Origin: CAG-873 sp910578365
Lineage (GTDB): Bacteria > Bacteroidota > Bacteroidia > Bacteroidales > Muribaculaceae
DNA: 64,000 bases
Assembly: GCA_951635545.1 (NCBI GenBank)
Contig: OX620685.1
Span: 2,542,001 to 2,606,000 of the forward strand
Direction of reading: 5' to 3'
Shown in pieces: positions 15,358-23,962 of this stretch. How positions within the stretch are numbered: the stretch's first letter is position 1; every line of letters starts with the position of its first letter. The notes under the pieces were generated by a model. It made no database searches and was not told the origin of the DNA. It saw nothing but the letters and a program-made list of their open reading frames with translations. The translations under genes and the position numbers were made by a program.

Positions 15358-16745
15358 AATACCGACTGTTGGACAGACAGGGCTCGAAGCGCCTGATACT
15401 GGTGTTCGCGGGGTGGGGCATGGACCCAAACGTGTTTGCACACCTTCACCACGAGGGCTACGATACAGCCATGGTGTGGGACTTCCGTGACTTTGGCATC
15501 GACTGGAGCGTACTCGATGATTACAGCGAAATATGTGTGATAGCATGGAGTCTGGGCGTATATGCCGCCACTATGGCCTGCCACGGCATAGAAAGCCGCA
15601 TAACATTGCGCATAGCCGTAAACGGCACTACCTGGCCTGTACACGACTCGCTCGGAATCCCCAAGGCTGTATACGAAGGTACCGCTTCGACGCTCGACGA
15701 CCGCCGGCTGCAGAAGTTCTTCCGCCGTATGTGCGGCGACCGCGAATCATACGCTCATTTTTGCGAACGCGCCCCCGGCAGGCCTGTCGGCGAACTGGTC
15801 GACGAGCTCAACGCCATTTGGCCTCAGCCCGTGCTGGCCAATCCGCAGGTCGAGGGCTGGGACCGTGCATACATAGGCCGTGCCGACGCCATCTTCCCTG
15901 CCGTGAACCAGCAGCGGGCCTGGGACACCGCCGGAGTGCCGGTGACGGCCATCGATGCCCCACACTATATCGACCTGCAACGCATTATCGACCATGCCGT
16001 AATACACAAAGACCTCGCTGCCCGACGCTTTGGAGAGCGCCGTGCCAGCTACGAGAAACATGCCCGCGTGCAGCGCCGCATAGTCGAGGCCCTCGACAGT
16101 TCGATACGCCAACACCGCATCGACGAGCATCTGAGTGTCAGCGGCCATGCCGTGCTGGAAATAGGCTGCGGCACCGGTCTGCTTACACGTCGGCTGCTCG
16201 AATATGTGCAGCCTGGCGCTTTGCATCTGTGGGATATCGCTCCCGACGCCTTTACCGTGCCGGGAGCCACCTTCCGCAGCTGCGATGCCGAACTGGCCAT
16301 TACGCGCACGTTGCCGAAGCGCTTCGATGCCATTGTGTCGGCTTCTACCGTACAGTGGTTCAACTCGCCCCGCCGCTTTATAGCCGAGTGCGGCCGGGTG
16401 CTTCGGCCCGGAGGCTGGCTGGTGCTGAGTGCCTTTGCCCGAGGTAATCTCGAGGAGGTGGCACAGGCCACCGGACGCTCGCTGCCCCTGCTGCCGGCCG
16501 AAGAATGGCGGGGGATGGTGCCTGCCGGATTCGAGATAATAGAATTTACATGCAACACCGCCGAACTGGTGTTCGACTCGCCCGTTGATGTATTCCGTCA
16601 TCTGCAGCTTACCGGAGTCAACGGTCTGGGCTCCTACAGTGGCTCGGCCCTGCGCAAGGCAATCGACAACTATCCCATGAGGCTCGACGGCCGATACTAC
16701 CTTACCTACAAACCATTTATACTGATAGCCAGAAAAAAACGATGA
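15354..16745 (+). CDS. bioGC: Fused pimeloyl-ACP methyl esterase (BioG) and malonyl-ACP methyltransferase (BioC)
   Basis: The 463-residue protein starts at the ATG that overlaps the bioF stop (ATGA). The N-terminal 210 residues are BioG (DUF452-type alpha/beta hydrolase): GWGMD oxyanion region, AWSLGVYAA nucleophile Ser, and a late HYIDL His. The C-terminal 240 residues are BioC: EKHARVQRRIVEAL start, SAM motif VLEIGCGTGLLT near residue 262, and FDAIVSASTVQWFNSP. BioC caps malonyl-ACP with a methyl ester and BioG removes it after two elongation rounds. The first and last steps of pimeloyl synthesis therefore sit in one chain, as known in some Bacteroides. Confidence 0.92.
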   Translation: MKYRLLDRQGSKRLILVFAGWGMDPNVFAHLHHEGYDTAMVWDFRDFGIDWSVLDDYSEICVIAWSLGVYAATMACHGIESRITLRIAVNGTTWPVHDSLGIPKAVYEGTASTLDDRRLQKFFRRMCGDRESYAHFCERAPGRPVGELVDELNAIWPQPVLANPQVEGWDRAYIGRADAIFPAVNQQRAWDTAGVPVTAIDAPHYIDLQRIIDHAVIHKDLAARRFGERRASYEKHARVQRRIVEALDSSIRQHRIDEHLSVSGHAVLEIGCGTGLLTRRLLEYVQPGALHLWDIAPDAFTVPGATFRSCDAELAITRTLPKRFDAIVSASTVQWFNSPRRFIAECGRVLRPGGWLVLSAFARGNLEEVAQATGRSLPLLPAEEWRGMVPAGFEIIEFTCNTAELVFDSPVDVFRHLQLTGVNGLGSYSGSALRKAIDNYPMRLDGRYYLTYKPFILIARKKR

Positions 16746-17386
16746 ATACCGAACCCCGAGTACTGTTTGTGAGCGGCATCGACACAGATGCCGGCAAAAC
16801 TTATGCCACAGCCTGGCTGGCGCGCCGCTGGATGGACAGCGGCCTTAGCGTAGCAACACAGAAATTCATACAGACCGGTAACGAAGGCCGCAGCGAGGAT
16901 ATCGAGGCCCACCGCCGCCTGGCCGGCATGGCCCCCCTGCCCGAGGACGGCGACCTTACCACCTCGCCCGTGATATTCAGCTACCCGGCTTCGGCCCAGC
17001 TTGCGGCCAGGCTCGATGGCCGTGAAATCAGCCTTGAGGCAATCGACCGCAGCCGAGAATTGCTGTCGCAGCGCTACGACCGTCTGCTTATTGAAGGTGC
17101 CGGTGGCCTGATGGTGCCGCTGACCGACGACTACATGGCCATAGACTATGTGGTGGAGCGCGGCCTGCCGCTGGCATTGGTCACCAACGGACGCCTGGGC
17201 TCAATCAACCATACCATACTCTCGCTCGAGGCCATAGCTGCCCGCGGTATCGAACTGCCATATGTGCTGTATAATACTTATTTCGATAACGACAGAATCA
17301 TAGCCGCCGATACCTTCGGCTTCATCGAGCGCTATCTGCAGCGCCGCTTTCCGGACACGCAACTGCTGCGAGTGCCGGCAATGTGA
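16742..17386 (+). CDS. bioD: Dethiobiotin synthetase
   Basis: This ATP-dependent carboxylase closes the ureido ring of dethiobiotin from DAPA and CO2. The 214-residue protein shows the P-loop GIDTDAGKTYATAWLA (residues 11-26), a TQKFIQTG substrate Lys segment, and the EGAGGLMVPL motif near residue 117. It overlaps bioGC by 4 bp (ATGA) and closes the operon; bioB, the last step, is not in this window. Confidence 0.95.
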   Translation: MNTEPRVLFVSGIDTDAGKTYATAWLARRWMDSGLSVATQKFIQTGNEGRSEDIEAHRRLAGMAPLPEDGDLTTSPVIFSYPASAQLAARLDGREISLEAIDRSRELLSQRYDRLLIEGAGGLMVPLTDDYMAIDYVVERGLPLALVTNGRLGSINHTILSLEAIAARGIELPYVLYNTYFDNDRIIAADTFGFIERYLQRRFPDTQLLRVPAM

Positions 17387-17470
17387 TGCCACGGTGCCAT
17401 GAAAGTATTGAAAAATGTGTCAAAATTTATTAAAGCCACAGCCTGTAGAGTGCAAAATTAGTAACTTTGC

Positions 17471-18121
17471 ATGATGCTCCAGACTGATATAAATATAAGT
17501 ATACCCAAACAGCTGCTGCCCACATTGCCGCAGGCCCGGTTCGCCGGCAGAATTACAGTGATTGATTCTGTCGACCAGGCTCGTCAGGCACTCAGGGCCC
17601 TGAGGCGCGCGGGTATTGTGGGTTTCGATACCGAAACCCGGCCGTCGTTTCGTCGCGGAAATCCACATAAAGTGGCTCTGATGCAGCTCAGTACCGACGA
17701 CCGATGCTTTCTGTTCCGCCTCAATAAAATGGGCTTGAGCAGGGCGCTGTGCAACTTTCTGCAAGACCCCTCGGTAATGAAAGTGGGCCTGAGCGTACAC
17801 GATGATTTCAATGTAATGCGACGCTCAGTGTTCGAACTCAGTCCGCAGGGCTTTGTCGAACTGCAGACCTATGTCAAATCGTTTCATATCAGTGATATCA
17901 GCCTGCAGAAAATCTACGCCATACTCTTCGGCGAATATATGCCCAAAAGCCAGCGGCTGACCAACTGGGAGGCCGACGAACTGACGCAGAACCAGCAGGC
18001 ATACGCGGCAATGGATGCCTGGGCATGTCTGAGAATTTACAAATATCTCAAATCGGGCAACTTTGTTCCTGCCGAATCTCCTTATTTACAGCCTATAGGT
18101 GTTGCAGATAATGAAAATTAA
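17471..18121 (+). CDS. DEDDy 3'-5' exonuclease (RNase D-like, single domain)
   Basis: A 216-residue protein made of the exonuclease domain alone. GFDTETRPSF gives the DxE motif (about D55/E57), LSVHDDFNVM the third Asp, and the YAAMDAWACLRIY segment the YxxxD pair. It lacks the HRDC domains of true RNase D, so an RNA or DNA 3'-end trimming role is inferred only. TAACTTTG (17462-17469) is immediately followed by CATGATG, so the two candidate ATGs (17471, 17474) fall at or near the expected transcription start. Its end overlaps the next gene by 11 bp. Confidence 0.8.
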   Translation: MMLQTDINISIPKQLLPTLPQARFAGRITVIDSVDQARQALRALRRAGIVGFDTETRPSFRRGNPHKVALMQLSTDDRCFLFRLNKMGLSRALCNFLQDPSVMKVGLSVHDDFNVMRRSVFELSPQGFVELQTYVKSFHISDISLQKIYAILFGEYMPKSQRLTNWEADELTQNQQAYAAMDAWACLRIYKYLKSGNFVPAESPYLQPIGVADNEN

Positions 18122-18356
18122 AAAAACAATATTGATTCCGGCTATGTTGCTGGTATACCTTATAGTGATGGCAACGCTCGGATACCCCGATTTCGCGCGG
18201 GGCAAGAGCTCGGCAGCAGAATACTTCGGCACAATAGCCATATCGCTGCTGGCCATAGTGCTGCTGTACTTCAATTTCCGCTACCGCGACTGGCTCAGGC
18301 AAAAACGCGATGCCGAAAACGACAGCAACAGCAACAACAACAACAAAAAATCTTAA
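18111..18356 (+). CDS. Small two-helix membrane protein
   Basis: 81 residues from the ATG at 18111 (MKIKKTILIPAML). It has two hydrophobic segments (about residues 5-22 and 39-56) separated by a polar loop, then a basic stretch RYRDWLRQKRD and an Asn/Ser/Lys-rich tail. No family was recognised. It starts inside the end of the exonuclease gene and ends 22 bp before gpmI, so the three are likely one transcript. Confidence 0.65.
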   Translation: MKIKKTILIPAMLLVYLIVMATLGYPDFARGKSSAAEYFGTIAISLLAIVLLYFNFRYRDWLRQKRDAENDSNSNNNNKKS

Positions 18357-18378
18357 TATATACATATATAATATTACA

Positions 18379-19893
18379 ATGGGTAAAAAAGCTTTATTAA
18401 TGATACTCGACGGATGGGGCCTCGGCAACCATTCGAAGAGCGACGTGATTTTCTCTACTCCCACCCCTTACTGGGATTATCTGCTCGAGAACTATCCCCA
18501 CTCGCAGCTGCTCGCTTCGGGCGAGAACGTAGGTCTGCCCGACGGACAGATGGGTAACTCCGAAGTAGGTCACCTCAACATTGGCGCAGGCCGAGTACTC
18601 TATCAGGACCTGGTGAAAATCAACAAGTCCATCGCCGACGGCTCCATACTCGACAATGCCCAGATAAAGAACGCCTTCGAATATGCCGCACGCACCGGCA
18701 AAGGCATGCACTTCATGGGCTTGACTTCGAACGGCGGTGTACACTCGTCGCTCGACCACATCATGGCCCTGTGCGACATCGCTGCCAAATATGAACTCAA
18801 AAACGTGTTTCTGCACTGCTTTATGGATGGTCGCGACACCGACCCCCGCAGCGGCAAAGGCTTTATCGAGGAAGTAAGCGCCCATTGCGCCAAGACAACC
18901 GGTACAATTGCATCGGTAATAGGCCGCTACTATGCCATGGACCGCGACAAACGCTGGGACCGTGTGAAAGTGGCTTACGACCTGCTGGTAAAAGGCGAGG
19001 GCACACAGGCCGCCGACATGGCTTTGGCCGTACAGCAGAGCTATGACGCCGACGTTACCGACGAGTTTATCAAGCCCATCAACAACAGCACCGTCGACGG
19101 TACCATCAAGGAAGGCGATGTTGTAATCTTCTTCAATTACCGCAACGACCGCGCCAAGGAACTCACCGTGGTGCTTACCCAGCACGACATGCCCGAGGAA
19201 GGCATGGCCACCATACCCGGCCTGCAGTACTACTGCATGACTCCGTACGACGCATCGTTTACCGGCGTGAACATCATCTTCGACAAAGAGAACGTCGACA
19301 ACACCCTGGCCGAATATCTCAGCGCCAACAACCTCAAGCAGCTCCATATAGCCGAAACCGAGAAGTACGCCCACGTGACATTCTTCCTCAACGGCGGCCG
19401 CGAAACCCCCTTCGAAGGCGAGGACCGCATACTGGTGGCTTCGCCCAAGGTTGCCACTTACGACCTCAAGCCCGAAATGAGCGCCTTCGAGGTTTCCGAC
19501 AAACTCACCGACGCCATTGCATCGGAAAAGTACAATTTCATTGTGGTTAACTTTGCCAACGGCGACATGGTGGGCCACACCGGTATCTACGAAGCCATCG
19601 AAAAGGCCGTAGTCGCAGTCGACGAATGTGTCAACCGCACCGTAGAGGCCGCCAAGAAGGCAGGCTACGAGGTAATAATCATTGCCGACCATGGCAACGC
19701 CGACAACGCCATCAACGCCGACGGCAGCGCCAACACAGCCCACTCGCTCAACCCCGTGCCTTGCGTGTACGTGACAGAAAACAAAGAAGCCAAAATCGAA
19801 AACGGCATCCTTGCCGACGTCGCTCCCACCATCCTTCATATCATGGGCCTGCCACAGCCAAAGGAAATGACCGGCAATAATCTGATAAAATAA
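18379..19893 (+). CDS. gpmI: 2,3-bisphosphoglycerate-independent phosphoglycerate mutase
   Basis: This glycolytic enzyme interconverts 3- and 2-phosphoglycerate with two Mn ions and a phosphoserine. It has 505 residues from MGKKALLMILDGWGLG; the longer frame upstream translates the Asn/Thr linker of the previous gene. Visible are the metal Asp in LDGWGLG, the catalytic Ser in GNSEVGHLNIGAGR (about residue 62), FMDGRDTDPRSG, GRYYAMDRDKRWDR, and the metal-binding ADHGNADN near the end. A terminator hairpin follows 25 bp after the stop. Confidence 0.96.
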   Translation: MGKKALLMILDGWGLGNHSKSDVIFSTPTPYWDYLLENYPHSQLLASGENVGLPDGQMGNSEVGHLNIGAGRVLYQDLVKINKSIADGSILDNAQIKNAFEYAARTGKGMHFMGLTSNGGVHSSLDHIMALCDIAAKYELKNVFLHCFMDGRDTDPRSGKGFIEEVSAHCAKTTGTIASVIGRYYAMDRDKRWDRVKVAYDLLVKGEGTQAADMALAVQQSYDADVTDEFIKPINNSTVDGTIKEGDVVIFFNYRNDRAKELTVVLTQHDMPEEGMATIPGLQYYCMTPYDASFTGVNIIFDKENVDNTLAEYLSANNLKQLHIAETEKYAHVTFFLNGGRETPFEGEDRILVASPKVATYDLKPEMSAFEVSDKLTDAIASEKYNFIVVNFANGDMVGHTGIYEAIEKAVVAVDECVNRTVEAAKKAGYEVIIIADHGNADNAINADGSANTAHSLNPVPCVYVTENKEAKIENGILADVAPTILHIMGLPQPKEMTGNNLIK

Positions 19894-19917
19894 TTCAGAT
19901 ATATTAACAGAATATTG

Positions 19918-19948
19918 ACAAAAGGGGTTGCTAAACGACCCCTTTTGT
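19918..19948 (+). terminator. Terminator of gpmI
   Basis: ACAAAAGGGGT (19918-19928) pairs with ACCCCTTTTGT (19938-19948), an 11-bp stem with a 9-nt loop. The T-run is in the 3' arm. Confidence 0.75.
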
Positions 19949-19978
19949 TAGTAAATAGGTTAATGCATGTTAAAGTAC

Positions 19979-20009
19979 TTGCGTCGTATTAGAAAAGTGC
20001 GTAACTTTG
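19979..20009 (+). promoter_or_regulatory. Promoter of the initiator tRNA
   Basis: TTG (19979-19981), 20 bp, TAACTTTG (20002-20009), 14 bp before the tRNA 5' end. Confidence 0.75.
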
Positions 20010-20023
20010 CATCCGTAAAACAT

Positions 20024-20095
<72 letters not shown>

Positions 20096-20147
20096 CTAAA
20101 GTCGAAAGCCGATCCGAACTCCGGGCCGGCTTTCTTGTTTCCCATAT

Positions 20148-21371
20148 ATGAAAGATCTTATACTTAGCAAAGAAACATCCGAACGTACGGTTCTCGTAGG
20201 CCTGCTGACTCCGCGGCAGGGCGAGGCCAAGACCGCCGAATACCTCGATGAACTCGCTTTTCTGGCCGATACAGCCGGAGCCGAAACTGTGGCGCGCTTC
20301 ACTCAGAAGCTCGACTATCCTAACCCGCGCACATACGTGGGCAAAGGCAAGCTGGAGGAAATACATGCCTATGTGGAAGAAAACGAAATAGGCATGGTGA
20401 TTTTCGACGACGACCTCACCACAAAACAGGTGTCGAACCTCGAGCGCGAGCTGCAGGTGAAGATTCTCGACCGCACTTCGCTCATCCTCGACATATTTGC
20501 CAAGCGCGCACAGACAGCCAATGCCAAGACTCAGGTCGAGCTGGCCCAGTACCAGTATCTGCTGCCCAGGCTAACACGCATGTGGACTCACCTTGAACGT
20601 CAGCGTGGCGGTATAGGCATGCGTGGTCCGGGCGAAACCCAGATTGAAACTGACCGCCGTATAATCCTCGACAAGATAGCCCGTCTGAAAGAAGAACTCC
20701 GCGCTATCGACAAGCAGAAATCCATACAGCGCAAGAACCGCGGCAAACTTACCCGTGTGGCGCTCGTAGGCTATACCAACGTAGGCAAGAGCACCCTTAT
20801 GAACGTGCTGAGCAAAAGCGAAGTCTTTGCCGAAAACAAACTCTTCGCAACTCTCGACACCACTGTGCGCAAGGTGACCATCGACAATCTGCCGCTGCTG
20901 CTCACCGACACCGTTGGTTTCATACGCAAGTTGCCCACTCACCTTGTTGAGTCGTTCAAAAGCACCCTCGACGAGGTGCGCGATGCCGACATACTGGTGC
21001 ATGTGGTAGATATATCGCACCCCAACTTCGAAGAGCAGATAGAGGTCGTAAACAGCACCCTCAAAGATGTGTGCGGCGGCATGGACAAGCCTGTGATTCT
21101 GGTATTCAATAAAATCGACGCCTTCAGCTACAAGCCCAAGGACGCCGACGACCTCACGCCCGAAACACGTGAGAACATATCGCTCGACCGCCTGAAGCAG
21201 ACCTGGATGTCGAAGATGGAAGGCGACTGTGTGTTCATATCCGCGAAAAAAGGTCTGAACATCGACGAACTCAAGCAGAAAATCTACGAACGGGCTCTGG
21301 AGATACACCGCAGCCGCTTCCCCTACAACGACTTGCTGTACGAGAAATACGACACCGACATTGAACAATAA
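20148..21371 (+). CDS. hflX: GTPase HflX
   Basis: A 407-residue ribosome-associated GTPase that splits stalled 70S ribosomes under stress. The N-terminal domain includes YVGKGKLEEI and the DDDLTTKQVSNLE block. The linker helix holds the family motif GMRGPGETQIETDRR near residue 165. The G domain follows with P-loop GYTNVGKSTLMN (about 207), DTVGFIRKLP (switch II), and NKID (G4 motif). It starts 52 bp after the tRNA with no terminator between, so the tRNA promoter may also serve hflX. Confidence 0.95.
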   Translation: MKDLILSKETSERTVLVGLLTPRQGEAKTAEYLDELAFLADTAGAETVARFTQKLDYPNPRTYVGKGKLEEIHAYVEENEIGMVIFDDDLTTKQVSNLERELQVKILDRTSLILDIFAKRAQTANAKTQVELAQYQYLLPRLTRMWTHLERQRGGIGMRGPGETQIETDRRIILDKIARLKEELRAIDKQKSIQRKNRGKLTRVALVGYTNVGKSTLMNVLSKSEVFAENKLFATLDTTVRKVTIDNLPLLLTDTVGFIRKLPTHLVESFKSTLDEVRDADILVHVVDISHPNFEEQIEVVNSTLKDVCGGMDKPVILVFNKIDAFSYKPKDADDLTPETRENISLDRLKQTWMSKMEGDCVFISAKKGLNIDELKQKIYERALEIHRSRFPYNDLLYEKYDTDIEQ

Positions 21372-21417
21372 CACATCGGCGCGCGTTCATCTAACATAAT
21401 CAATAACACTATGAATT

Positions 21418-21570
21418 ATGGACTCGGAAGAACGCAAAGACCAACGCCGCAAAGGCGAGCGCAACTATCCCGGAGTAGCCATTGATACAAGCGACGGCGA
21501 AAAAGTGGATAATAAACTGGTAAAAGAGCGTACACGGGCGTTGAATAATAACCCGCGTAACGACCAATAG
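21418..21570 (+). CDS. Small charged protein (50 residues), unknown
   Basis: Starts MDSEERKDQRRKGERNYPGVAID and ends NNNPRND; very polar, with no hydrophobic segment and probably disordered. It lies 46 bp after hflX and is followed by a good terminator, so it is probably the last gene of the hflX unit. No family was recognised. An alternative ATG at 21411 is out of frame and runs only 24 codons. Confidence 0.45.
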   Translation: MDSEERKDQRRKGERNYPGVAIDTSDGEKVDNKLVKERTRALNNNPRNDQ

Positions 21571-21587
21571 CGCATACAAAAACGCGT

Positions 21588-21626
21588 CCGATGTTGCCAT
21601 GAGTTTGGCAACATCGGCTTTTTTTT
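21588..21626 (+). terminator. Terminator of the hflX unit
   Basis: CCGATGTTGCCA (21588-21599) pairs with TGGCAACATCGG (21606-21617). The 12-bp stem has a 6-nt loop and is followed by CTTTTTTTT. The 3' arm contains part of the -33 box of the next promoter. Confidence 0.85.
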
Positions 21627-21635
21627 GTAATTTTG
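21604..21635 (+). promoter_or_regulatory. Promoter of the RelA-type gene
   Basis: TTTG (21604-21607), 20 bp, TAATTTTG (21628-21635), 29 bp before the ATG at 21664. The -33 box lies in the loop and 3' arm of the preceding terminator. Confidence 0.75.
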
Positions 21636-21663
21636 CCAAACTAATAGGTATAATTTCTTGCTT

Positions 21664-23877
21664 ATGTCAGGTCAGCAAACGATATTCAGCACCGACGAAA
21701 CCAAGGAGTTGCGTCGGCTTTACCGCACGCTTCGCCACTCCCTTGCCGAAGCGGTGCCATACAATGATTTTTTTAGAGTCAGAACTGCCATTTCCGAAGC
21801 CATGGCCGGCTGCGAGATGCCGCGCGACCGTTTCGGACGCCATCCGCTGCTTCATGCCATGGCTACCACAGAGGAACTGTGCCATGGTGTGAGCCCCGAC
21901 CGCAGCATGGCTGTGGCCGTGATGCTCTACAATCTGGTGAAACTCGACCAGATGCCGCAGCGGCAGCTGCAGGAAGAGTGGGGTGACGATATCAGCCGCC
22001 TTGTGGACGGTCTGCGCAAAGTGGCCGGTCTGTACAGCCGTCAGGCTTCGGTGCAGAGCGACAACTTTCGCAAACTGTTGCTTACATTCGCCGAGGATAT
22101 ACGTGTGATTATCATAATGCTCGTAGACCGTCTGGTACTGATGCGCGCCATCAACCACCATCCGTCGGAAAAACTGGTATCGGAAGTGGCCATGGAGGCC
22201 AACTACCTGTATGCGCCCCTGGCCCACCGTCTGGGGCTGTACCGGATAAAATCGGAACTCGAGGATTTGTCGCTGAAATACACCGACCGCGAGAAGTATA
22301 CCGAGATTGCCCGCAAACTCAACGAAACCAAGGCAAAGCGCGACTCCTACATAGCCGACTTTATTCGCCCGGTGAAGGAACGTCTGGAGGCCGAAGGGCT
22401 GAAATTCGACATCAAGGGGCGTACTAAGAGCATCTACTCCATCTGGAACAAGATGAAGAAGCAGCACAACGATGTGGAGGAAATCTACGACCTCTTTGCG
22501 ATACGTGTGATTCTTGATGTGCCGCTTGAGCGCGAAAAGAGCGCATGCTGGCTCACCTATTCGCTGGTGACCGACATGTACACGCCCAATCCGAAGCGCC
22601 TCAAAGACTGGCTGAGCATACCAAAGACAAACGGCTACGAGAGCCTGCATATTACCGTTTCCGGACCCGAGAACAAGTGGGTGGAGGTGCAGATACGCAC
22701 CCGCCGCATGGACGATATTGCCGAGAAAGGCCTGGCTGCGCACTGGAAGTACAAGGGCATAAAGGCCGAGAATTCGCTTGATGCCTGGATGGCGAACGTG
22801 CGCGATATTCTCGAAGCAGCCGAAACCGGCCCCATGGATTTGATGAAGAATCTGCGCATGGACGTGTACGACAAGGAGGTATTCGCTTTCACTCCTAAAG
22901 GCGACCTCTACCGTCTGCCGCTTGGTGCGACTCTGCTTGACTTCGCTTTCAACATCCACACCGGTCTTGGCAGCAAGTGTACCGGCGGAAAGGTCAATGG
23001 CAAAAATCAGAAGCTTAACTACAAGCTGCAGAGCGGCGACACTGTGGAGATTTTTACCTCCCAGTCGCAGATGCCCAAGCGCGACTGGCTCAACTATGTC
23101 GTCACCAGCAAGGCAAGGAATAGAATCCGGGTGGCCCTCAAGGAAATGGACAAGCGCTCAAGCGAACTGGGCCGCGAGATGCTGCAGCGCCGATTTAAGA
23201 ACCGCAAGCTGGAACTCGACGAGGGCATGCTGTCGCGTACCGTCAGGAAGATGGGCTACAAGACCGTGACCGACTTCTACAGCGCCATAGCCGACGACTC
23301 TCTCGACATCAACCAGGTGGTGGATACATACGTGAGCCTCGACATAAAGGCACGGGCCGACGAAAGCGCCAGGGTGTCTGCCGCCGAATATGTGATGCAG
23401 CCTGTGGCCGACGACGACGGGCGCCCCAACGACAGTGATATTCTGGTGATAGGCAACGATATAAAGGGTATCAACTATCGGCTGAGCAAATGCTGCAACC
23501 CGATATTCGGCGACGATGTGTTCGGCTTTGTTTCCTCCGAAGGTGTAATCAAGATTCACCGCAGTGACTGCCCCAACGCGGCCAACATACGCCGCAAGTA
23601 CCCCTACCGACTAATTCGTACCCGCTGGAGCGGAAAACTCGGCAGTCAGTTCGGAGCCACATTGCGTGTGGTGGGCCACGACGACATAGGTATCGTCACC
23701 AATATAACCTCGATAATCAACAAGGAGAAGCAGGTGACCCTGCGCAATATTTCGATTGACTCGCACGACGGCCTCTTTCAGGGCTTTGTGGTGGTAGGGG
23801 TCAACGACACCTCCACCCTCGACGCCCTTATCCGCAAACTCAAGACAGTAAAGGGAGTAAAGGACGTCAGCCGCTGA
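21664..23877 (+). CDS. relA: RelA/SpoT-family (p)ppGpp synthetase with degenerate hydrolase domain
   Basis: 737 residues from MSGQQTIFSTDE. The order is an HD-type domain (about 50-180), the synthetase domain (about 235-350, with GRTKSIYSIWNKMKKQ, YDLFAIRVI and NGYESLHITV), TGS (VFAFTPKGDLYRLPLGATLLDFAF), a Cys-containing zinc-finger-like segment (LSKCCNPIFGDDVFG...DCPNA) and a C-terminal ACT domain. The His-Asp pair of an active hydrolase (normally LLHDVVED) reads MLYNLVKLD here, so hydrolysis is probably lost and the enzyme is RelA-like, making ppGpp on amino-acid starvation. It has its own promoter and a 28-bp-stem terminator. A bifunctional SpoT should exist elsewhere. Confidence 0.88.
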   Translation: MSGQQTIFSTDETKELRRLYRTLRHSLAEAVPYNDFFRVRTAISEAMAGCEMPRDRFGRHPLLHAMATTEELCHGVSPDRSMAVAVMLYNLVKLDQMPQRQLQEEWGDDISRLVDGLRKVAGLYSRQASVQSDNFRKLLLTFAEDIRVIIIMLVDRLVLMRAINHHPSEKLVSEVAMEANYLYAPLAHRLGLYRIKSELEDLSLKYTDREKYTEIARKLNETKAKRDSYIADFIRPVKERLEAEGLKFDIKGRTKSIYSIWNKMKKQHNDVEEIYDLFAIRVILDVPLEREKSACWLTYSLVTDMYTPNPKRLKDWLSIPKTNGYESLHITVSGPENKWVEVQIRTRRMDDIAEKGLAAHWKYKGIKAENSLDAWMANVRDILEAAETGPMDLMKNLRMDVYDKEVFAFTPKGDLYRLPLGATLLDFAFNIHTGLGSKCTGGKVNGKNQKLNYKLQSGDTVEIFTSQSQMPKRDWLNYVVTSKARNRIRVALKEMDKRSSELGREMLQRRFKNRKLELDEGMLSRTVRKMGYKTVTDFYSAIADDSLDINQVVDTYVSLDIKARADESARVSAAEYVMQPVADDDGRPNDSDILVIGNDIKGINYRLSKCCNPIFGDDVFGFVSSEGVIKIHRSDCPNAANIRRKYPYRLIRTRWSGKLGSQFGATLRVVGHDDIGIVTNITSIINKEKQVTLRNISIDSHDGLFQGFVVVGVNDTSTLDALIRKLKTVKGVKDVSR

Positions 23878-23888
23878 TATCTTTATAG

Positions 23889-23949
23889 CCGTAACAGGCA
23901 AGCGCCGTAGATACTCGCATAGAGTATCTACGGCGCTTGCCTGTTACGG
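23889..23949. terminator. Bidirectional terminator, perfect 28-bp stem
   Basis: 28 bp starting CCGTAACAGGCAAGCG (23889-23916) pairs perfectly with 23922-23949 around the loop GCATA. It separates the convergent relA and T9SS-type genes, 11 bp and 13 bp from their stops. The inner sequence CAAGCGCCGTAGAT resembles the rpmE2 terminator stem. Confidence 0.8.
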
Positions 23950-23962
23950 TAGAATGAACGTT

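Noticed and set aside
18397..19839. 480-codon minus-strand frame across gpmI
   Set aside because: Antisense of gpmI; Val/Gly/His-rich shadow composition.
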